Positions 59,288 to 64,000 of a stretch of DNA of 64,000 bases are shown one piece after another. Position 1 is the stretch's first letter. The number at the start of each line of letters is the position of its first letter. A model generated the notes under the pieces. It was not told the origin of the DNA and searched no databases. It saw only the letters and a program-made list of their open reading frames with translations. Source of the DNA: an uncultured Oscillospiraceae bacterium (GTDB taxonomy: Bacteria; Bacillota; Clostridia; Oscillospirales; Oscillospiraceae); contig CAAEOT010000029.1 in assembly GCA_900757655.1 (NCBI GenBank), forward strand, positions 1 through 64,000, read 5' to 3'. The position numbers and the translations under genes were made by a program.

Positions 59288-62113
59288 ATGAAAGTTGAAT
59301 TATTCCCCTTCCAGAAAATAGCGCTTTCCAGACTGCGTCAGAGCGTAGCAACCGCGCTGGGCAACTACCGGAGCACGCACACGCCGCAGGTGGTGTCTTA
59401 CACCGCACCCACGGGAGCCGGTAAGACCATCGTCATGTCGGCGCTGATCGAGGATATTTATTACGGAGACGAGCTGTACCCCGAGCAGCCCGAGGCCATT
59501 TTCATCTGGCTTTCGGATTCCCCGCAGCTCAATGAACAGTCGCGGCTGAAGATCGACCTGAAGGCCGACAAGATCCGGCTGAATCAGTGCGTCGTGATCA
59601 GCGACGATTCTTTCGACATGGAAGTGCTGGAGGATGGCCACATCTACTTCCTGAACACGCAGAAACTCTCCAAATCCAGCAACCTGACAAAGCATTCCGA
59701 CGGACGGCAGTACACCATCTGGGAGACGCTCTCTAGCACCGTGCGCGAGAAGGGCGACCGGCTGTACTTCATCATCGATGAAGCCCATCGCGGCGCGCAG
59801 GGCACAAGAGACCTTACGAAAAACACCACGATCATGCAGAAGTTCCTGAAGGGCTCCGAAGCGGATCGTCTGCTGCCAATGCCAGTGGTCATCGGCATGA
59901 CGGCTACACCGCAGCGTTTCAACCGGCTGGCGGAAGGCATCCAGTCCACTACGCACTATGTGAAGACCACGGCGGATGAAGTTCGCGCTTCCGGCCTGTT
60001 GAAGGATCGCATCGTCATTACCTATCCCGAACACAGCGGCAACGATATGGCGGTGTTGCAGGCGGCTACCGACGAATGGCGGCACAAATGGGATCACTGG
60101 TATCAATACTGCTATGAGCAGCATTACGGACAGGTCAATCCGATCCTCGTCATCCAAGTTCAGAACGGCAGCGGGCATCAGATTTCCGCAACCGATCTGG
60201 ACGAATGCCTGCGCATCATGGAAGAGCGGCTTGGCGACCGCTTCCTCGAGGGGCAGGTCGTCCACGCCTTTGGCGAGGGTACGCCGACGATTCAGATCGG
60301 CGGTTTGGATGTGCCATACTGTGAGCCGAGCCGCATCGCCGATGACAAGCGCATCAAGGTCGTTTTCTTTAAGGAGACGCTGACCACAGGATGGGACTGC
60401 CCCAGAGCAGAGGTTATGATGTCCTTCCGCCGTGCAGTGGATCACACCTATATCGCGCAGCTTCTGGGCAGAATGGTGCGCACGCCCACTCAGCAGCACA
60501 TCAACGTGGACGAGACGCTGAACGACGTGCATCTGTATCTGCCGCAGTTTAATGAGGCAACCGTCTATGATGTCGTGAAGGCGCTGCAGGACGAAGAAGG
60601 CGCAACGATCCCTACAGATATCGAAGCCGAAGAAATGGGACGCGGCAACTATGATACGCTGAGCCTGCGGCCGACTTATCAGACGCCGCCGCGCCAGCCT
60701 GGCAGGGAGCGCAATGAAAATCCTGACCAACTGTCCATGTTCGACACGTTCAGCAACGGTGATACTTTCTCGGCACAGCCGTCCGGCGGAGAAGCTCCGG
60801 CAGAGCCGCCGCAGTCTGTGCCGCAGAGGCCGATATCGTCTGAATTGCCGACGCAGCCCACAGCGCAGGGCAATCCGGCACAGGCAGCTCCGGCAGCGCG
60901 GCCAACCACTGCAGAGCCGACACAGCCCGCGCCCGCAGCGCAGCCGCCGATCATTCCGGACATTGACCGCGAAGCCGTGGTGAAGGCCATCAATGACGCA
61001 GGCCTTTTGACATACGACGTGCGTAGAGTGCGCATCACCGGTTATCTCAAATCCATGTACGCGCTGGCTCGTTTCCTGACGCAGACCCGTATCGACATGG
61101 ACGCGAAGGAAACGGTCATTTCCGATATCGTCGAAAAGATCCACGAGCACATTGCCCTTTTGAAGCAGCAGGGTATGTATGACGTCCTTGCCGGACAGGT
61201 ACTGCAGTTTAAGCTGAGTGCACAGATATTTGATGTGTTTGGACGGTCGATTGACGATTATGCGATCCATGATCTCCTTTCCACCACGGACACGGATATT
61301 GAACGTCAATTCCGCTTGGCGGAAACGCGCCTCGGCAATGAGGGCGTCGGCAACGCATACGTCAATCACTACTACGATGAGGACGAGGTATTGACGCTGA
61401 AAATTCATGTCATCATCTTTGCCGCAAATGCCGATTGCATGGACGCGCTGAACGATTACGCGCAGCAGAAGTTCCATGATCTGAACGACGCGAATCGCCG
61501 CCGCACGGTTTCCCTGCCGGAGAAATTCAAAAAGAAGTATGATGACATCGTTTCGGACGGCGATATCATCAGTAAGCATAACTTCCGCCTGCCGGAGACC
61601 ATTCGCATTCCGCATGAAATGGAAGGCGTCCTCTATAGGAACCATCTGTTCGTAGACGATTCCGGCACCGCGCTCATCAATCTGAACGGCTGGGAGCGCA
61701 AGGTCATCGCGGAAGAGGAACAGCATGAAGATTTTGTTTGCTGGCTCCGCAATCCGTCAAGAGGCTCATGGGCGCTGTGTATTCCGTATGAGATCGACGG
61801 TGAAAAGAAGCCGACATATCCGGATTTCCTGATCATTCGCCGCGATGGCTCGGACTACGTTGTCGACATTCTGGAGCCGCACGATCCGACACGGCAGGAT
61901 AACCTTGGAAAAGCGAAGGGCTTCGCAGAATACGCGCGGCAGAACCCCGGCATCGGCAGGATCCAGTTGATTCGGATGCAGCGCGACTCTGTCGGCAGAG
62001 AGCGGGCGTTCCGGCTGGATATGTCCAAGAGTTCCGTTCGGGACAAGGTTTCCCGTTGTGCCAGCAATGATGAGCTGAACCATATTTTCGAGAGTGAAGG
62101 TTTCTTTCAATAA
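59288..62113 (+). CDS. DEAD/DEAH helicase with C-terminal nuclease-like domain (Res-like)
   Basis: A 941-residue SF2 protein. Motifs: Walker A PTGAGKT (41-47), DEAH at 164-167 (FIIDEAHRGAQG), GMTATPQRF (motif III), and QLLGRMVRTP (motif VI). A Pro/Gln/Ala-rich linker (about 495-555) leads to a C-terminal region with YPDF (844-847) then VVDILEPHD (858-866), a PD-(D/E)XK-like pair in which the usual lysine of ExK is not present. Length and partner Mod gene make it the restriction subunit of a type III-like system; whether it still cuts is open. Confidence 0.87.
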   Translation: MKVELFPFQKIALSRLRQSVATALGNYRSTHTPQVVSYTAPTGAGKTIVMSALIEDIYYGDELYPEQPEAIFIWLSDSPQLNEQSRLKIDLKADKIRLNQCVVISDDSFDMEVLEDGHIYFLNTQKLSKSSNLTKHSDGRQYTIWETLSSTVREKGDRLYFIIDEAHRGAQGTRDLTKNTTIMQKFLKGSEADRLLPMPVVIGMTATPQRFNRLAEGIQSTTHYVKTTADEVRASGLLKDRIVITYPEHSGNDMAVLQAATDEWRHKWDHWYQYCYEQHYGQVNPILVIQVQNGSGHQISATDLDECLRIMEERLGDRFLEGQVVHAFGEGTPTIQIGGLDVPYCEPSRIADDKRIKVVFFKETLTTGWDCPRAEVMMSFRRAVDHTYIAQLLGRMVRTPTQQHINVDETLNDVHLYLPQFNEATVYDVVKALQDEEGATIPTDIEAEEMGRGNYDTLSLRPTYQTPPRQPGRERNENPDQLSMFDTFSNGDTFSAQPSGGEAPAEPPQSVPQRPISSELPTQPTAQGNPAQAAPAARPTTAEPTQPAPAAQPPIIPDIDREAVVKAINDAGLLTYDVRRVRITGYLKSMYALARFLTQTRIDMDAKETVISDIVEKIHEHIALLKQQGMYDVLAGQVLQFKLSAQIFDVFGRSIDDYAIHDLLSTTDTDIERQFRLAETRLGNEGVGNAYVNHYYDEDEVLTLKIHVIIFAANADCMDALNDYAQQKFHDLNDANRRRTVSLPEKFKKKYDDIVSDGDIISKHNFRLPETIRIPHEMEGVLYRNHLFVDDSGTALINLNGWERKVIAEEEQHEDFVCWLRNPSRGSWALCIPYEIDGEKKPTYPDFLIIRRDGSDYVVDILEPHDPTRQDNLGKAKGFAEYARQNPGIGRIQLIRMQRDSVGRERAFRLDMSKSSVRDKVSRCASNDELNHIFESEGFFQ

Positions 62114-62135
62114 ATAAAAAAAGGAAGAAAAGCGT

Positions 62136-64000
62136 ATGAACGAACAAGCAATCGTCAGCAAAATGCATGAGTACCTGCACACGGCCACAAAAGAACTCTG
62201 TGCATGGCTTGCAAAAATGCTGCCCCGCGTCGGCGAGGATTGGTGGCAGGTATGCGTGATGGACAACCTGTCATTCGCTCAAAAACAATACGCCACAGAA
62301 AACGGCTACTCGAAGCTGGAGGATCTTGATCTTGCAGCTCTGCTTCGCGTGGCAGACAAATCGTGGTACGACATGCGTTCATTTGCCTATCTTCCAACCC
62401 GCGACCGTCAATGCGTCCGGGACATGATGAAGGTGCGCAACAACTGGGCGCATCTTGCCGGAGCCATCGAAGACAAGGACGTTGTGCTGCGGGATCTCGA
62501 TGTCATTCTGGCGTTCTTTGAGAACGTGATGGTAACCAATAAATACACGCAGGGCATCGAAGATTTCCGGCGCGAAGTAGAAAATGCCGATTTCTCCGCA
62601 GTCTTTGAAACCGAGCCAGTCAAAGCGAAAGCGCCGGAACCGGTGCAGGCAAGCACGGGAGGCATTAAGGAAAAGGATCGCGTCTATCTCACCGGAGATC
62701 CAAACACCAAAGGCATGGTGTTCTCCGTCACGGACATTGGCGGCACCAAGCGATACGAAGTGTTCGTCGACGGCGAAATCAAAACCTTCTATGAAGGACA
62801 GATTCAGAAGATCGATTCCGCGCCGTCCTACAGCTGGGTGGATTTGAGCACACTGCAAAGTAACCTGACGGCATACGAAATCAACAACCCTTCGGCGGGC
62901 AATCTATATTCGCTGAACGCGGCAAGAATCGATTTCGTGCCGTATCAGTTCCGCCCCGCTCTGAAGCTTATCAAATCGGATGAGCCGAAGATCCTGATTG
63001 CGGACAGTGTCGGTGTCGGTAAGACGATCGAAGCCGGTCTGATCGTAAAGGAGCTTGAGGCGAGAAGCGAACTGGATAACATACTGATCATCTGCCCGAA
63101 GCCGCTTGTTGCAGAGCGCAAGTGGGAACTGGAAATGAAGCGCTTTGATGAGGATTTCATCCCGCTCGACGGCGCAATCCTCCGGCAGGCCATATCCGAC
63201 ACCCACCGAGACGAAGAATGGCCGGTACGCTATAACAAGGCCATCATTCCGTATTCCATTTTGGACAGCCGCGTATATGAGGGCGAAGATCACCGCAGAG
63301 GTAAGCAGTACGGGCTTTTGGATCTCGACCCCGCGCCGCACTTTGATCTCGTGATCATCGACGAAGCGCATCATATCCGCAACGGCAGTCTGGACAAAGA
63401 CAAGGCATACGCATATAAGTGTGTCCGGTACTTCTGCGAGCACGCGGATGCAGTCATCATGCTGACCGCCACCCCGCTGCAGACCAGCGATGACGACCTT
63501 TTCACACTGATGAATCTGCTGCGCCCGGACGTCATCATGGACAAAGACGTGTTCCGCATGATGTCCAGACCCAACGAATTCATTTACAGGTGTTCCCACG
63601 CGATACGCGGAGCGGGCGAAGGATGGCAGGAAGTTGCCATTGCCGAGCTGCAGAATATCCGATCCACACAGTGGGGCGAAAATATCATTGCCAAGAATCC
63701 ACTGTACGCAGACATTCTGACGCGGCTGGCAAGGCCGGACATTACACGCGAAGAACGCGTCAAACTCGTTTCCGACGTGGAATCGCTCCACAGCTTCAAC
63801 ACCATGCTGAACCGGACACGCAGAAAGGATATTCAGGATTTCTGCATACGCCGGTCTTACACGGTCGAAACCAGCTTCACACCGCAGCAGTATGACCTGC
63901 ATAACGAACTGCTGAGATTTGAATACGAAGCGCTTTCCAAGCTCCACAATGTGCGCTGCATTCCCTTCATGATGAGCACGATCCGACGTCAGGCGGCAAG
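62136..64000 (+). CDS. HEPN(Swt1)-SNF2-family helicase, 3'-truncated by the window
   Basis: The frame is open from ATG 62136 (AAGGAAG RBS about 8 bases upstream) to the window end, 621 residues so far. Residues 1-130 resemble the Swt1-type HEPN domain, with the RxxxxH ribonuclease motif Arg101-His106 (KVRNNWAH). A small beta domain follows (about 180-235), then an SNF2-like ATPase with GVGKT (293-297), DEAH (409-412) and LTATPLQ. HEPN-Swt1 domains occur in restriction-like and abortive defence loci. It lies 22 bases after the Res-like gene, so the three form one operon. The end and any downstream genes are not visible. Confidence 0.85.
   Translation, partial: MNEQAIVSKMHEYLHTATKELCAWLAKMLPRVGEDWWQVCVMDNLSFAQKQYATENGYSKLEDLDLAALLRVADKSWYDMRSFAYLPTRDRQCVRDMMKVRNNWAHLAGAIEDKDVVLRDLDVILAFFENVMVTNKYTQGIEDFRREVENADFSAVFETEPVKAKAPEPVQASTGGIKEKDRVYLTGDPNTKGMVFSVTDIGGTKRYEVFVDGEIKTFYEGQIQKIDSAPSYSWVDLSTLQSNLTAYEINNPSAGNLYSLNAARIDFVPYQFRPALKLIKSDEPKILIADSVGVGKTIEAGLIVKELEARSELDNILIICPKPLVAERKWELEMKRFDEDFIPLDGAILRQAISDTHRDEEWPVRYNKAIIPYSILDSRVYEGEDHRRGKQYGLLDLDPAPHFDLVIIDEAHHIRNGSLDKDKAYAYKCVRYFCEHADAVIMLTATPLQTSDDDLFTLMNLLRPDVIMDKDVFRMMSRPNEFIYRCSHAIRGAGEGWQEVAIAELQNIRSTQWGENIIAKNPLYADILTRLARPDITREERVKLVSDVESLHSFNTMLNRTRRKDIQDFCIRRSYTVETSFTPQQYDLHNELLRFEYEALSKLHNVRCIPFMMSTIRRQAA

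Noticed and set aside
59300..61726. Minus-strand open frame of about 808 codons opposite the DEAH helicase
   Set aside because: Shadow of the helicase gene; low-complexity Arg/His/Leu composition and no motifs.

Overview
The window is a stretch of GC-rich, spore-forming Firmicute chromosome. The best fit is a gut member of the class Clostridia, family Oscillospiraceae (Oscillibacter/Flavonifractor-like); this assignment is inferred from gene content and order only. Supporting evidence: sporulation genes (ypeB, a SpoIVFA/SpoIVFB-type pair, ytfJ, a DacF-type carboxypeptidase, sipL), the clostridial IspH-ribosomal S1 fusion, scpAB, the cdaA-cdaR pair, and the Firmicutes block yloC-remA-gmk-rpoZ-priA-def-fmt-rsmB-rlmN-prpC-prkC-rsgA. 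Coding density is very high. Many genes overlap by 4 bases, and SigA-type promoters with 17-base spacers recur.

Layout. 1-3.5 kb, minus strand: trpS, tagO/wecA, wecB (tryptophan charging and wall-polymer or undecaprenyl-linked glycan initiation). 3.7-9.6 kb: gltX, a membrane-anchored protein, ypeB, a zinc-ribbon/BIG2 membrane protein, tRNA-Val(GAC), a probable unannotated small RNA on the minus strand, tRNA-Pro(CGG), an SDR oxidoreductase and a 50-residue small protein. 9.7-14.2 kb: the SpoIVFA/SpoIVFB-like pair, a radical SAM protein with its DUF2344 partner, rplS. 14.3-18.3 kb: lepB, rbgA, rnhB, yraN, thrC. 18.3-25.8 kb: DUF1540 protein, phosphoesterase, then the protein-quality-control run tig-clpP-clpX-lon-engB. 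25.8-30.9 kb: site-2 protease, scpA, scpB, DUF2953, ytfJ, dacF, rluB. 31-38.6 kb: RpiR regulator, flavoprotein, cmk, ispH-S1, ispD, ispF, DUF3343, cysteine desulfurase. 38.7-55.5 kb: cdaA, cdaR, rseC-like, the yloC-to-rsgA housekeeping block, a tiny membrane protein, sipL, yebC.

From about 55.5 kb the character changes. A tyrosine recombinase is followed by a lower-GC gap of roughly 500 bases and then a three-gene DNA-defence cluster: a type III-like (beta-class) adenine methyltransferase, a DEAH helicase with a PD-(D/E)XK-like C-terminus, and a HEPN(Swt1)-SNF2 helicase that runs off the window. The methyltransferase gene is a mosaic: an AT-rich centre covering its target-recognition region lies between GC-rich ends. 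This looks like a genomic island.

The least expected recurring signal is a hairpin immediately upstream of several genes, mostly sporulation genes, whose 3' arm contains or abuts the Shine-Dalgarno sequence. In several cases a plausible promoter lies so that local transcripts would start inside the hairpin and lose the 5' arm, while read-through transcripts would keep the intact, RBS-masking hairpin. Other notable items are an internal RBS and promoter-like site ahead of the S1 half of ispH-S1, and a palindrome over the yebC promoter.
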